Positions 54,977 through 64,000 of a stretch of 64,000 bases of DNA are shown here, piece after piece. Below the pieces are notes generated by a model. It saw only the letters and a program-made list of their open reading frames with translations. It searched no databases and had not been told where the DNA came from. Positions within the stretch are counted from its first letter, which is position 1, and the number at the start of each line of letters is the position of its first letter. The position numbers and the translations under genes are program-made. Origin of the DNA: Pseudoalteromonas sp. XI10 (lineage in GTDB: Bacteria > Pseudomonadota > Gammaproteobacteria > Enterobacterales > Alteromonadaceae); the NCBI RefSeq assembly GCF_001469895.1, contig NZ_LOPY01000039.1, positions 1-64,000 on the forward strand, given 5' to 3'.

Positions 54977-54997
54977 AAATGAAAATCAATCTCATTT
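54977..54997. promoter_or_regulatory. Fur-like box
   Basis: AAATGAAAATCAATCTCATT(T) matches the 21-base palindromic Fur pattern (AAATGATAAT-N-ATTATCATTT) at 17 of 20 scored bases. It lies 47-67 bases before the ArsP_2 start, between that gene and the M28 stop. Control by Fur, or a Mn-sensing Fur relative, is likely. Confidence 0.65.
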
Positions 54998-55001
54998 GTG
55001 T

Positions 55002-56627
55002 CTATTTGCGTTGGAACTCAGAAGTGGCATTCCAGCTCGGCCATTCTTTTCGTTCTGAGATATCAAAACCTACTTGATAGAATAACTGAAGGTCCTGAAC
55101 GGCACCTGATAAATCCCATTCATCACGGTAACGGTCGCAAGGCTGATGATAACAACCACGAAGCACTAGGCTCATACGCTTACGGTAATTTGCCGTTTCT
55201 TCGTCAAGGGCTTCACTACCACCACCGGCATACATTGCTGGTACACCCATGTTTGCAAATGCAAAGTGATCAGAGCGGTAGTAACCACCCGAAGACGGTT
55301 TAGGATCACCAGATACTGTACGGCCTTGTGCTTTAGCAGCTGTTTCTAGCAGGTTATCCATTTCTGATTTGCCAATACCAACAACACTGATGTCTTTCAC
55401 TTTACCTAATAGGTTTAAGCTATCCATATTGATGTTAGCAACCGTTTGTGATGCTGGGATCACTGGATTTGCAGCATAATATTTCGAGCCAAGTAAACCT
55501 TGTTCTTCAGCAGTAACGGCTAAGAAAGTCATTGAACGGCTAGGGTGCTCAGGTAAGGTCGCGAATGCTTCAGCAACTTCGATTAAACCAGCAGTGCCCG
55601 TTGCATTATCGTGGGCGCCATTATAGATTTGGTCGCCTTTGCGGGTTTTATCTGTACCAAGGTGATCCCAGTGAGCTGAATAAATGATGTGCTCGTCTGG
55701 CTTTTCGCTACCTGGTAACGTTGCGATAAAGTTATACGAAATTGACTTTTTGATTGTGTTATTTACTTCAACACTTGCAGTTAGGTCGCCCATATCAACA
55801 TGGTAAGCGCCTTTTGCCGCATTCGCTTTCATGGTATCGAAATCTAAGCCTGCTTTTGTGAAAAGCTCTTTAGCAACATCAGTTGTTACCCAGCCTTCAA
55901 CAGCAACACGGTCCATGTTGTTATTTTCTTTTTGGAAACCAAATTGCTCACCGCTCCAAGAGTTTTCAACAACTGACCATGGGTAAGAAGCCGGTGCTGT
56001 TTCGTGAATGATAATCGCACCTGCTGCACCTTGACGGCTTGCTTCTTCATATTTGTATGTCCAACGACCATAATAGGTCATGGCATCGCCGGTGAATAAA
56101 TCAGGGTTTTTCGTCGCAAAACCAGGATCGTTTACCAGCATAACAACTGTTTTGCCTTTAACATCTAGGCCTTCGTAGTCGTTCCAGTTGTATTCTGGTG
56201 CATTAACACCGTAGCCAACGAATACTAATTCAGAATCTTTAATGCTTTGCTTAGCACTAATACGGCTGCTACCCATTACCATATCTTTTTTGTATTGGTA
56301 ATCTTTGCCGCCAATGGTAAGTACCATGTCTGAATCTGCTTCTAGTGAAACAAGCGGTACTTCTTGTAAGAAGCTATCACCGTTACCCGGCTCAAAACCC
56401 AATGCTTTAAATTGGTCGGTTAAATAGGCAAGCGTTAGCTCTTCACCTTTAGATGATGGTGCACGGCCACCGAACTCATCAGAGGCAAGCACTTTAATAT
56501 GCTCTGCTAGTTGCTCTGAATTAATGCTTTGATAGGCTTTTTCGACATCACTTGATGTGATACTTGTTGAAGCACAGCCCGCAAGAATGGCACTTGCAAG
56601 GACTGTCATTGGAAAATAGCGTTTCAT
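55002..56627 (-). CDS. M28-family lipoprotein aminopeptidase
   Basis: Zinc peptidase of 541 residues, lipid-anchored (lipobox LAGC, Cys at residue 18). PA-like insert (about 140-290) and M28 core with all usual ligands: SAHWDHLG (His-x-Asp), GAHDNATGTAG (Asp), TAEEQGLLGS (Glu pair), INMDSLN (Asp), YRSDHFAFANMGVP (His). Compare the first M28 gene, which lacks the canonical His. The Cys pair in RGCYHQPCDRY is probably a disulfide. Likely frees amino acids from peptides at the outer membrane. Ends 5 bases from the Fur-like box. Confidence 0.92.
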   Translation of the reverse strand: MKRYFPMTVLASAILAGCASTSITSSDVEKAYQSINSEQLAEHIKVLASDEFGGRAPSSKGEELTLAYLTDQFKALGFEPGNGDSFLQEVPLVSLEADSDMVLTIGGKDYQYKKDMVMGSSRISAKQSIKDSELVFVGYGVNAPEYNWNDYEGLDVKGKTVVMLVNDPGFATKNPDLFTGDAMTYYGRWTYKYEEASRQGAAGAIIIHETAPASYPWSVVENSWSGEQFGFQKENNNMDRVAVEGWVTTDVAKELFTKAGLDFDTMKANAAKGAYHVDMGDLTASVEVNNTIKKSISYNFIATLPGSEKPDEHIIYSAHWDHLGTDKTRKGDQIYNGAHDNATGTAGLIEVAEAFATLPEHPSRSMTFLAVTAEEQGLLGSKYYAANPVIPASQTVANINMDSLNLLGKVKDISVVGIGKSEMDNLLETAAKAQGRTVSGDPKPSSGGYYRSDHFAFANMGVPAMYAGGGSEALDEETANYRKRMSLVLRGCYHQPCDRYRDEWDLSGAVQDLQLFYQVGFDISERKEWPSWNATSEFQRK

Positions 56628-56737
56628 AATAGCTCTTTTTTTGTTTTATGGTGGCATTAGTATATGAGGTTCTATTAATGAGAACCAGTTTTTACGGTAA
56701 ACTACCCACAATACATCAAGAAGTTAAAAAATAAGCA

Positions 56738-57550
56738 ATGAAACGATTTACTGCTCCCGAGCAATGGTCAACACAATACCTCACAACGGGTGCTTTTAGT
56801 GACCTAGCGACGCTATTTAATTTAGATAAACTGTCAGATTGGCCATCTTGCCAGTGGTTTAATCAATATCTAAATGCGAAAACTACACAGGGCAAAGCCA
56901 TAACCTTTGTTGAAGATGAAAAGTTTGCTGATGAAACCCGTTATTATGAGCAAATCATATTTGAGACAGGGCAAGTACCAACAAGACAACAAAATTGGCA
57001 TGACCTTTTTGGTGGCTTTATTTGGTGTTTATTCCCAAAAACCAAAGCGCTGATTAATCATCAGCATATCGAAGAAATTAAACTGCATGGTCTAAAAGAG
57101 CGTAGTAAACACCGAAATGCGCTTACTTTATTTGACGAATGCGGTGTGGTGCTGGCAATTACTGAGCAAAGCTGGCAGCAGCAATTACGCGACCACCAAT
57201 GGCAGCAAGCCTTTGTAGAGCAACGTGAACATTGGGGTAAAAGCATTAGGCCATTTATGTTTGGTCATGCTAACTACGAAATGCTCACTCAGCCGTATAT
57301 TGGTTTAACGGGTAAAGCAATATTTGTAATTGTTCCTGATGACATATTTTGTAAAGATTTAAGCGAGCAATATGCGTATCTAGATCAACGTCTTTATGAG
57401 ATGATAAAGCTTGATGATTGTTTGCGTGATAATAAAAACTTATCACCCTTACCCTTGTTAGGCGTACCAGGATGGTGGACTGACAATGAAAATCCAGAAT
57501 TTTACAGTAACACTGATTACTTTAGACCGAAACGAAGGAAACGCACATGA
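56738..57550 (+). CDS. DUF3025 family protein
   Basis: Cytoplasmic protein of 270 residues. Typical DUF3025 wording: RYYEQIIFETGQVPTRQQNW, HDLFGGFIWCLFPKTK, LTLFDECGVVLA, LLGVPGWWTDNENPEFY. Function unknown. It overlaps the ABC ATPase gene by 4 bases (ATGA), which couples it to the transporter. In other genomes DUF3025 genes lie in varied contexts, so the link may be only operonic. Confidence 0.86.
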   Translation: MKRFTAPEQWSTQYLTTGAFSDLATLFNLDKLSDWPSCQWFNQYLNAKTTQGKAITFVEDEKFADETRYYEQIIFETGQVPTRQQNWHDLFGGFIWCLFPKTKALINHQHIEEIKLHGLKERSKHRNALTLFDECGVVLAITEQSWQQQLRDHQWQQAFVEQREHWGKSIRPFMFGHANYEMLTQPYIGLTGKAIFVIVPDDIFCKDLSEQYAYLDQRLYEMIKLDDCLRDNKNLSPLPLLGVPGWWTDNENPEFYSNTDYFRPKRRKRT

Positions 57551-58335
57551 TTGAAGTGGCAGGGCTTAAAAAGAAGTTTAAGCTAACAAAAGATCATAAA
57601 AAAAATAAAACGGACAACGTAGACCCCCGTGAAGATAAAGAGTTTTTTCATTCTGTAAGAGACGTCAGCTTTCAATGTAACAAAGGTGAAGTACTCGGTT
57701 TACTCGGCCCAAATGGTGCCGGTAAAACAACCACCCTTAGAATGATTTCAACTGCCTTAAAACCAGATGAAGGCAGTATTACCATCTCTGGTCACGATAT
57801 CGTTAAAAAGCCATTGGTTGGCCGCAAATCAATTGGATTTCTGTCAGGTAGTACCGGCTTATATGGGCGTTTAACAGTTAAAGAAAACGTTGAATACTTT
57901 GCCCGTTTGCATGGCATGAGTAAAAAAGCGGTAGCCGCTCGTTGTGATGAACTATTCACCTTACTTGATATGCACAGCTTTATTGATAAACGCGCCGAAA
58001 ACCTTTCAACAGGTATGAAGCAAAAAGCCAATATTGCTCGCGCTGTTGTTCATCATCCTGATGTGGTTATTCTTGATGAGCCGACAACTGGTTTAGATAT
58101 TATGACTACGCAAACCGTAATTAACTTTATTCGCGGCCTTAAAGAGCAGGGCACACCAGTTATTTTCTCAACGCACCATTTAGATGAAGTAGCCTTACTT
58201 TGTGACCGTGTTGCAGTGATAAACCAAGGTATTAGTTGCTTTGATGGCACCTTAGATGAGTTTAAACAAACAGGTCAAAGTGAAGAATTAAACCAAGCGT
58301 TTATGAATATTTTAACGGAGAGCCGTGATGTTTGA
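57547..58335 (+). CDS. natA: NatA-like ABC transporter ATP-binding protein
   Basis: ATPase subunit of 262 residues. Walker A GLLGPNGAGKTTTLRM, Q-loop region, signature NLSTGMKQKANIARAV (LSTGM instead of LSGGQ, common in NatA), Walker B VVILDEPTTGLD, His in IFSTHHLDEV. With the following permease it resembles the NatAB Na+ exporter of Bacillus. A substrate other than Na+ is possible. It overlaps the permease start by 8 bases. Confidence 0.9.
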   Translation: MIEVAGLKKKFKLTKDHKKNKTDNVDPREDKEFFHSVRDVSFQCNKGEVLGLLGPNGAGKTTTLRMISTALKPDEGSITISGHDIVKKPLVGRKSIGFLSGSTGLYGRLTVKENVEYFARLHGMSKKAVAARCDELFTLLDMHSFIDKRAENLSTGMKQKANIARAVVHHPDVVILDEPTTGLDIMTTQTVINFIRGLKEQGTPVIFSTHHLDEVALLCDRVAVINQGISCFDGTLDEFKQTGQSEELNQAFMNILTESRDV

Positions 58336-59536
58336 AGTATTTAAAAAGGAATTAAAAGAGCTATTACGTGACCGTAAAACATTGATATTCGTTGTTGCAC
58401 TACCGGTTGCTATCTTCCCACTGTTATTTGCTGTGATGGCATTTATCAGTTCACAAGCGGCGTTAGAGGCAGAACAAGAGGTCCATACTTACGCTATTAT
58501 CAATGGTAATTACGCGCAAGATTTTACAGATAAGGTGTTTTACCATAAGAGCTTTGCTTTATATAAAGGCGACGAAACCTTTAATACGGTAGACGATCTC
58601 ACTAAAGCGGTAAAAGCAGGTACCATAGACATGGGTATCTATTTACCGTCAGACGCTAAGCAAACGTTAGATGATGCAAAACAAAGCGAATGGCAAGTTG
58701 TGTATAACGACGCAAAAGCAATTAACTTCCTATTTGACCGTGTAAAAGAACTGGCAAAAGAATATGGCGATACGCTGCGTACAAACAAACTATTAAGCTT
58801 TGGTGTATCAGAAGAGCAACAAGCTGCCATTATCGAGCCTATTAAAGTTGTGAAGGTCGACACTGCTGATAAACGTGAAAATCTTGGTGAGAAAATTGGT
58901 GGGTTTATTCCTTATCTACTTATTCCTCTGGTATTGATGGGCGCAACGTATCCGGCGATTGATTTAGGAGCTGGTGAAAAAGAGCGAGGTACGCTCGAAA
59001 CCCTTCTACTTACACCAATCACCCGTACACAGCTTGTGTTAGGTAAGTTTGTAACTTTACTTGCTTCTTCTATTGCGACAACCACTATTACCGTACTCAG
59101 TATGGGTGTGTGGATATCAGTGGCCATTGCATTTGTAGATTTAGCCGTTGTTAAAAACGCATTTAGCTCTTTAACCGTATTAGATTTAGGCCTGATTTTT
59201 GTGTTGTTATTACCTATTGCTGCAATCTTCTCATCATTAGCGTTGGCTATTTCAATTTATGCGCGAACCTTTAAAGAAGCGCAAAACTACATGGCACCAC
59301 TTAGCATGGGTGTAATTTTTCCAATTATGGTTGCCTTGATGCCGAATGTTGAACTGACGAGCAAAACTGCTTTTATTCCTGTTACAAATGTAGCTTTGGC
59401 AATCAAAGAAATTATTAAAGGTACAGTTGATTACACACTCGTGGGTTTAATTTTCTTAGCGACAGTCATTGTGGCAGGTGCATTACTTGCGTTTTGCGTT
59501 AAATGGTTCAATAAAGAAGATGTCTTATTTAGATAA
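58328..59536 (+). CDS. natB: NatB-like ABC transporter permease
   Basis: Membrane subunit of about 402 residues: TM1 (about 20-42), a large periplasmic domain (about 45-190), then five TMs in the C-terminal half, the ABC-2/NatB layout. LGAGEKERGTLETLLLTPIT is the conserved cytoplasmic coupling motif. ATG 58328 is 7 bases from GGAG; an in-frame GTG at 58325 is too close. A terminator follows, ending the three-gene operon. Confidence 0.9.
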   Translation: MFEVFKKELKELLRDRKTLIFVVALPVAIFPLLFAVMAFISSQAALEAEQEVHTYAIINGNYAQDFTDKVFYHKSFALYKGDETFNTVDDLTKAVKAGTIDMGIYLPSDAKQTLDDAKQSEWQVVYNDAKAINFLFDRVKELAKEYGDTLRTNKLLSFGVSEEQQAAIIEPIKVVKVDTADKRENLGEKIGGFIPYLLIPLVLMGATYPAIDLGAGEKERGTLETLLLTPITRTQLVLGKFVTLLASSIATTTITVLSMGVWISVAIAFVDLAVVKNAFSSLTVLDLGLIFVLLLPIAAIFSSLALAISIYARTFKEAQNYMAPLSMGVIFPIMVALMPNVELTSKTAFIPVTNVALAIKEIIKGTVDYTLVGLIFLATVIVAGALLAFCVKWFNKEDVLFR

Positions 59537-59558
59537 GAGATACTGATTTTGCCTAATA

Positions 59559-59584
59559 ATAAAGCACCATTTTGGTGCTTTATT
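59559..59584 (+). terminator. Intrinsic terminator after natB
   Basis: ATAAAGCACCA-TTT-TGGTGCTTTAT, with T-rich sequence after it. Confidence 0.82.
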
Positions 59585-59708
59585 TGTTTCTGAGCTTATC
59601 TAAGTGCCTGCTAATCCATATTAATTAATAATTTTTCTGTATACTCCGCTTTTATTACTATTCTCTCCTATACTCTAATGCAGAGTAGAAAAGAAGGCTT
59701 TCGATTCA

Positions 59709-62700
59709 ATGGATTCTGGACATTCAGCGCATTTCTATCAACGTCATAAATTACCAATACTCGCTTTTTGTATTCTCTTGTTATTGGCTATTTTTGTAAC
59801 TGTAAAGTATGAATACGACCTTAGAGAGGATGTGTTCAGCCGCACCTATGAACAGATGCAGAGAGAGCTCGATACTAAAGAAAGTGCACTAAAAACAAGT
59901 TTAAGAGAGAATATTTCTGCACTTAACTTTTTAGATTCAACGCCGCCAGTGCTTGCAATTATGCGCGCTACCAATGATCAAAATATAGATCCCGTTTTAG
60001 GCACGCCTATCTCGGCATGGAAAGACCGTCTAGCAAAAATCTTTACTGGTTTTATGACAACAGATAAAGACTTAGCTCAGGCTCGTTATATTTACATTGC
60101 TGATAATGGCAAAGAGGTTGTACGCGTTGATAGTGTGAATAAACAGGTCTTTAGAATTAGTGAGGACAACTTACAACGCAAAGGCCAACGTGATTACATG
60201 CAAATTACGGCAAAGCTTGAAAATGGTCAAATCTACTTATCACCAATTAACTACAACCGCGAGAATGGTCGTTTACAACAGCCTTATACCAGCACATACC
60301 GGATTGCGAAGCTGGTGAAAGATAACGAAGGTAAGCCCTTTGCTGTTCTTATCCTCAATTATTATGCAGAAGATCTTATTAACAAGCTAACAAGCAAATC
60401 ATCAGATAAATTTTCTGTTTATCTGTTAAATGCTCAACAACAATTTATCTATCATCCAAAGGAGTCATACCGTTTTAGTTTTGAGTTCGATGATCCACAT
60501 TATTGGTCAGAGGAATTTAGTGCCGACCTCAAAATTAGTTCAGTTGATTTTTTTGACGTAGTAAACCTGCCTGAAAAACTATATATAGATAAAATTATTG
60601 AGTTTAAAAATGGTGTACATATGCAGCCGCTGACACTGGCTGTCTCAATAAATACCGATACATTGCTGAATGAAATACATCAAAAGCGATTAAGGTTTAT
60701 TGGCATTTTATGCTTAATCATTTTAGTCGTGCTGATGTTATTTATAATTTATCAACGTGACATCAACAGAAAAATTGAGCTGAGCTTCCTAAAAGAAAAG
60801 AACAGTAAAATTATTGAAGACTCAACAGATGCCATTATTATGGTTCAGCCAGATGGTGTTATTTGTAATGCCAATGAAACGGCAAAGACGTTTTTTGGTA
60901 TAACAGAGCAAACCACCCATTTTGATACCTTGTTTAATTATAACGATGAAGATTTTCAAGGGATTGCACAAGCCATTAAAGAAGGGCAGCGGTGCTCGTT
61001 TGAGGCGGTTCACATCAGCGAGCAAAGCACACATTATTTCTCGATTACCATGACACCTGTTTTTGATGCAGCAAAACAGCAATATCAAATAGCGGCAATA
61101 CTACGCAATATTGATTCACTTAAGTGCGCTCAACATCAACTAGAAAAGCTTAATGTGACACTAGAAGAAAAAGTGAAAAGCCGCACAGCCGAGCTCGAAA
61201 AGGCCACCGAAGAAGCATTAGCTGCCAGTAAAGCTAAAAGTGAATTTGTTGCTAATATCTCCCATGAAATCCGCACTCCGATGAATGGTGTGCTTGGCAT
61301 GCTCGAAATGCTTGAAGAAGAGCCATTATCTACTCAGCAAATGCAATACTTACACTACGCAAATACCAGCGCTAACTCATTGATGACACTGATCAATGAC
61401 ATTCTTGATTTTTCAAAGATTGAAGCTGGTAAACTTGATTTAGATAGTCACGAGTTTGATGTTGTTTCAGTGTGCAGTGATTTAATAACATCAATGGCCG
61501 TTCAAGGTCAGAAAAAAGGTATTGAAATCCTGTTCGATGCGCATGCTATTACTAATCGTACTGTAATGGGAGATAGCCACCGCTTAAAACAAATTCTCAA
61601 TAATTTACTCAGTAATGCATTTAAGTTTACTCATAAAGGCCATGTAAGTTTAACGGTTAAGGAGCAGCTGCATACAGATAAGTCGCTTTGCCTAAGCTTT
61701 GTTGTCGAAGATACAGGCATTGGTATTTCGAAAGAAAACCAAAGTAAATTGTTTGAAGTGTTTACCCAAGAGGACTCAAGCACAACACGCCATTATGGTG
61801 GCAGTGGTTTAGGGCTTTCAATTAGTCGAAAACTCGCTCAATTGATGGGCGGTGATATTATCGTTGAGAGTGAAAAAGGTAAAGGAAGCCGCTTTTGGGC
61901 AAGCATCATAGTGTCACTCAGTGGCTCATTAAAAGAGCAGGGTGCGATTACGGCTTTGAATAACAAACACGTTGGTTGTGCAGTTTTATATGATCTGCTT
62001 GGTCAGAACATTGAAACCCAATTAGAGAAATCTTGTCAGCCTCAGCCATCGAAAGTTTCTCGATTAAGTGATATACCTGAAAATGTTTTCAATGAGTTAG
62101 ACTTACTAATCATTGATCATAAACACCCAGAACTAAACAATGTGTTGAGTTTTGCAAATAGATACCCCGACACCTGTATATTAATTTTAGGTGTTATGGC
62201 ATCACTTAAACAAAAAGAAACATTACCGAGTAATTGTGCCGTTATTGCAAAACCTGTCACTCCAGATGAATTAGCCTATAAACTCGCGGTTTTATTTAAT
62301 GATAATGACTCTGTTATTGAGCGTAAGAATACAGATACTAAAGAAATTATTGAGCTTGATTTAACATCTCGTTCAGTGCTTATCGTCGACGATAACATGA
62401 TTAATATTGAGGTGAGCAAAGCGATTTTAAGAGATAGTCATGTCCATATTGAATCAGCCAGCGATGGTCTTGAAGCAATTGAGGTATTGAATAACAGCGA
62501 AACTCAATTTGATCTGATCTTAATGGATTGCCAAATGCCAAACTTAAATGGGTATGACTGTACCAAAGCAATCAGGCAGGGCAAAACAGGTGAGAAATAC
62601 CAAGATGTGGTGATCATCGCTATGACTGCAAGCGCGATGGCTGGGGATAGAGAGAAATGCCTTAGTGTTGGCATGAACGACTATATCACCAAGCCAATTA

Positions 62701-62747
62701 AACAAGCCACATTGCGTAAAAAGCTCTCAATGTGGCTGAAGACTTAA
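59709..62747 (+). CDS. Hybrid sensor histidine kinase with dCache-like sensor, PAS and receiver domains
   Basis: Protein of 1012 residues. TM1 (about 14-34), periplasmic dCache/LuxQ-like sensor (about 40-315), TM2 (about 325-347), PAS (about 365-475), coiled coil, HisKA (FVANISHEIRTPMNGVL), HATPase (N-box NNLLSNAFKFT; DTGIGI; GGSGLGLSISRKL), a degenerate receiver (about 750-860), and a complete receiver (VLIVDDNMIN; phospho-Asp in LILMDCQMPNLNGYD; Lys in DYITKPIKQ). No Hpt domain, so phosphate must pass to a separate Hpt or regulator. It overlaps the convergent LpxH-like gene by 4 bases. Confidence 0.92.
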   Translation: MDSGHSAHFYQRHKLPILAFCILLLLAIFVTVKYEYDLREDVFSRTYEQMQRELDTKESALKTSLRENISALNFLDSTPPVLAIMRATNDQNIDPVLGTPISAWKDRLAKIFTGFMTTDKDLAQARYIYIADNGKEVVRVDSVNKQVFRISEDNLQRKGQRDYMQITAKLENGQIYLSPINYNRENGRLQQPYTSTYRIAKLVKDNEGKPFAVLILNYYAEDLINKLTSKSSDKFSVYLLNAQQQFIYHPKESYRFSFEFDDPHYWSEEFSADLKISSVDFFDVVNLPEKLYIDKIIEFKNGVHMQPLTLAVSINTDTLLNEIHQKRLRFIGILCLIILVVLMLFIIYQRDINRKIELSFLKEKNSKIIEDSTDAIIMVQPDGVICNANETAKTFFGITEQTTHFDTLFNYNDEDFQGIAQAIKEGQRCSFEAVHISEQSTHYFSITMTPVFDAAKQQYQIAAILRNIDSLKCAQHQLEKLNVTLEEKVKSRTAELEKATEEALAASKAKSEFVANISHEIRTPMNGVLGMLEMLEEEPLSTQQMQYLHYANTSANSLMTLINDILDFSKIEAGKLDLDSHEFDVVSVCSDLITSMAVQGQKKGIEILFDAHAITNRTVMGDSHRLKQILNNLLSNAFKFTHKGHVSLTVKEQLHTDKSLCLSFVVEDTGIGISKENQSKLFEVFTQEDSSTTRHYGGSGLGLSISRKLAQLMGGDIIVESEKGKGSRFWASIIVSLSGSLKEQGAITALNNKHVGCAVLYDLLGQNIETQLEKSCQPQPSKVSRLSDIPENVFNELDLLIIDHKHPELNNVLSFANRYPDTCILILGVMASLKQKETLPSNCAVIAKPVTPDELAYKLAVLFNDNDSVIERKNTDTKEIIELDLTSRSVLIVDDNMINIEVSKAILRDSHVHIESASDGLEAIEVLNNSETQFDLILMDCQMPNLNGYDCTKAIRQGKTGEKYQDVVIIAMTASAMAGDREKCLSVGMNDYITKPIKQATLRKKLSMWLKT

Positions 62748-63577
62748 GCGGCATCACAGTCTTTATTAAATGCAGGTTTAGGCGTTAATGTACTAATATC
62801 AGCAGAGTGAATCACTTTTTGTGTTTCACTCCAGTGCAATAACTCAATACGGCCAGAGCTGTTTTCAACTAATGCAGTGCAGCTCTCAATCCAGTCGCCA
62901 TCATTGCAATACAAAATTCCATCAACCACTTTAACGGCTGGGTGATGAATATGCCCACAAATGATGCCATCGACGGCTTGTTTTTTTGCTTCGTGGATTG
63001 CCGCTTTTTCAAATGCGTCAATTGCTTCACGTGCTTTATGAACTCGCGCTTTTATCCAAGAGGCCAATGACCAATAATTACCGCCAAATAAACGGCGAAT
63101 GCGATTAGTCCAACGATTTAAAAAAAGTAAAAAGTCGTATCCTGCATCGCCCGCAATACTGATTAATTTGTTGTAGCGGGTTGCTGAATCAAAATCGTCG
63201 CCATGCAACAGTAAAAACCGTTTGTTGGCTTTTGTGGTATGGATATATTGTTTATGTACTTCAATACCGAATAATGAATCATTGGCATAATGGCGAAAGG
63301 TTTCGTCGTGGTTACCCGGTATATAGATCACTCGAGTGCCATCTTTCGCTTTTTGTTGAATAAGCGCTAATACATCATAATGACTGGGGTGCCAAAAGAA
63401 CTGTCGTTTCATCGACCATAAATCGACAATATCACCGACCAAATACAGAACATCGCATTCAATCGCATTTAAAAAGTCTAGTAAATACTGCGCTTGGCAG
63501 TCTTTATAACCTAAGTGAACGTCGGAAATCCAAACGGCAGGATAGTGGGTTTTACTACTGCAAGTGGTGTTATTCAT
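62744..63577 (-). CDS. UDP-2,3-diacylglucosamine diphosphatase-like metallophosphoesterase
   Basis: Calcineurin-type phosphoesterase of 277 residues. Metal motifs: WISDVHLGYKD (Asp, His), LVGDIVDLWSM (Asp), IPGNHDETF (Asn-His), LHGDDFD (His), ICGHIHHPA (two His). Size and the long helical insert (about 130-195) fit the LpxH2-like group, which removes UMP in lipid A synthesis or acts on related glycolipids. A second lpxH may exist elsewhere. No signal peptide. Confidence 0.85.
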   Translation of the reverse strand: MNNTTCSSKTHYPAVWISDVHLGYKDCQAQYLLDFLNAIECDVLYLVGDIVDLWSMKRQFFWHPSHYDVLALIQQKAKDGTRVIYIPGNHDETFRHYANDSLFGIEVHKQYIHTTKANKRFLLLHGDDFDSATRYNKLISIAGDAGYDFLLFLNRWTNRIRRLFGGNYWSLASWIKARVHKAREAIDAFEKAAIHEAKKQAVDGIICGHIHHPAVKVVDGILYCNDGDWIESCTALVENSSGRIELLHWSETQKVIHSADISTLTPKPAFNKDCDAA

Positions 63578-63673
63578 GGCATTTACTCATGGTGTAATAA
63601 AGTAAATGCTAGGCAGAATCAATGACAGTTAAAAGACGCTTTAGCGAAACATCTATGACAATTAATAAATACA

Positions 63674-63697
63674 AAAAAACCGCCGAAGCGGTTTTTT
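63674..63697 (-). terminator. Intrinsic terminator of proS
   Basis: AAAAAACCGC-CGAA-GCGGTTTTTT, 22 bases after the proS stop on the minus strand. Confidence 0.92.
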
Positions 63698-63719
63698 ATA
63701 TTTTGTTGAGTTGACTTAA

Positions 63720-64000
63720 TTAGCCTTTAACAAGTGCGGCAATTTCGGAAGCGGCACTATCTAAATCAAGCATTAGCTTTTCACCAGTACGACGGTTTTT
63801 AAGCTCAACCTTATTTTCATCAAGGTTACGCTCACCAATAACCAGCGTGAAAGGCACACCTAACAACTCCATGTCGTTAAACATAACGCCAGGGCGCTCT
63901 TTACGGTCATCAAACAACACATCTAAACCTGCATCTTTTAAACCTTTGTAAAGGTTATCTGCAATATCAGGAATACGATGAGACTTATGCATGTTCATAG
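63720..64000 (-). CDS. proS: Prolyl-tRNA synthetase, C-terminal end (runs off the window)
   Basis: The last 93 or so residues of ProS. The anticodon-binding domain segment [19 protein letters not shown], then [18 protein letters not shown] and [11 protein letters not shown], aligns with the E. coli ProS C-terminus. The real start lies beyond base 64000; the Met at 63998 is internal. Confidence 0.95.
   Translation of the reverse strand, partial: MNMHKSHRIPDIADNLYKGLKDAGLDVLFDDRKERPGVMFNDMELLGVPFTLVIGERNLDENKVELKNRRTGEKLMLDLDSAASEIAALVKG

Noticed and set aside
55002..55200. Possible frameshift near the C-terminus of the M28 lipoprotein
   Set aside because: The Cys/Trp-rich ending looked odd, but the frame is unbroken and all zinc ligands lie upstream in one frame.
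1..64000. CRISPR arrays, prophage, integron or rRNA genes
   Set aside because: No regularly spaced repeats, phage structural genes, attC-like series or rRNA sequence seen.

Overview
The window looks like chromosome of a marine gammaproteobacterium of the order Alteromonadales, most likely Pseudoalteromonas or a close relative. This is inferred from AT-rich codon use, the thrS-infC-rpmI-rplT order, the fur-fldA-ybfE-DUF2788-ybfF / seqA-pgm block shared with enterics and Shewanella, a branched-chain keto-acid dehydrogenase operon behind a LiuR-type site, and several secreted M28/M14 peptidases. No genome was compared, so the genus is an inference. Most of the window is core metabolism and information processing, with two clearly mobile loci (a RAYT at 12.6-14.0 kb and a 3.35-kb transposon at 50.4-53.7 kb) and a dispersed 162-bp repeat present twice.

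Layout. 1-11.2 kb is cell surface and secretion: a TonB-dependent receptor cut by the left edge, a divergent pair (PhnD-like anchored protein plus membrane protein with a possible C-terminal winged helix), an M28 aminopeptidase, an orphan TPR-histidine kinase, and a LruC-domain protein with a lipoprotein. 11.2-17.6 kb has gdhA, a REP-associated transposase flanked by repeated GGGTGTCT words, an acyl-CoA ligase, a DUF3010 protein and an EEP-family phosphohydrolase. 17.6-21.2 kb is thrS-infC-rpmI-rplT with AUU-initiated infC and structured leaders. 21.3-28.3 kb has an M14 peptidase with a metallo-beta-lactamase-fold hydrolase, an Lrp/AsnC regulator, a SulP transporter and a LytS/LytTR two-component pair ending in the first 162-bp repeat. 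28.3-38.1 kb holds pykA, gnd, ansA, sppA, a fadH-like reductase, a DoxX protein and ydjA. 38.3-45.2 kb has tRNA-Ser(UGA), fklB with the second 162-bp repeat, and the fur to pgm block. 45.2-50.3 kb has astE and the three-gene branched-chain keto-acid dehydrogenase operon.

The most interesting locus is 50362-53726. A 24-bp perfect inverted repeat bounds a 3.35-kb element holding a 791-residue protein and a small membrane protein. The large protein joins an intact DEDDh (DnaQ-like) exonuclease domain to cysteine clusters and a region that reads like a DDE transposase. The flanks carry an 8-bp direct repeat, AGCTTCGG. Removing the element and one copy of the repeat restores a perfect bidirectional rho-independent terminator with a TTCG loop between two convergent genes. 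The element therefore appears to have landed inside a terminator. It also carries its own inward-facing terminator hairpin at each end. I know of no described family with this combination.

53.7-64 kb holds an ArsP_2-type metal exporter behind a Fur-like box, an M28 lipoprotein peptidase, a DUF3025-NatA-NatB operon, a large hybrid sensor kinase, an LpxH-like phosphoesterase and the 3' end of proS. Visible regulatory logic includes a LiuR-like palindrome before the keto-acid dehydrogenase operon, a LacI-type palindrome before gnd, a palindrome over the lrp-like promoter and intrinsic terminators between most convergent genes.
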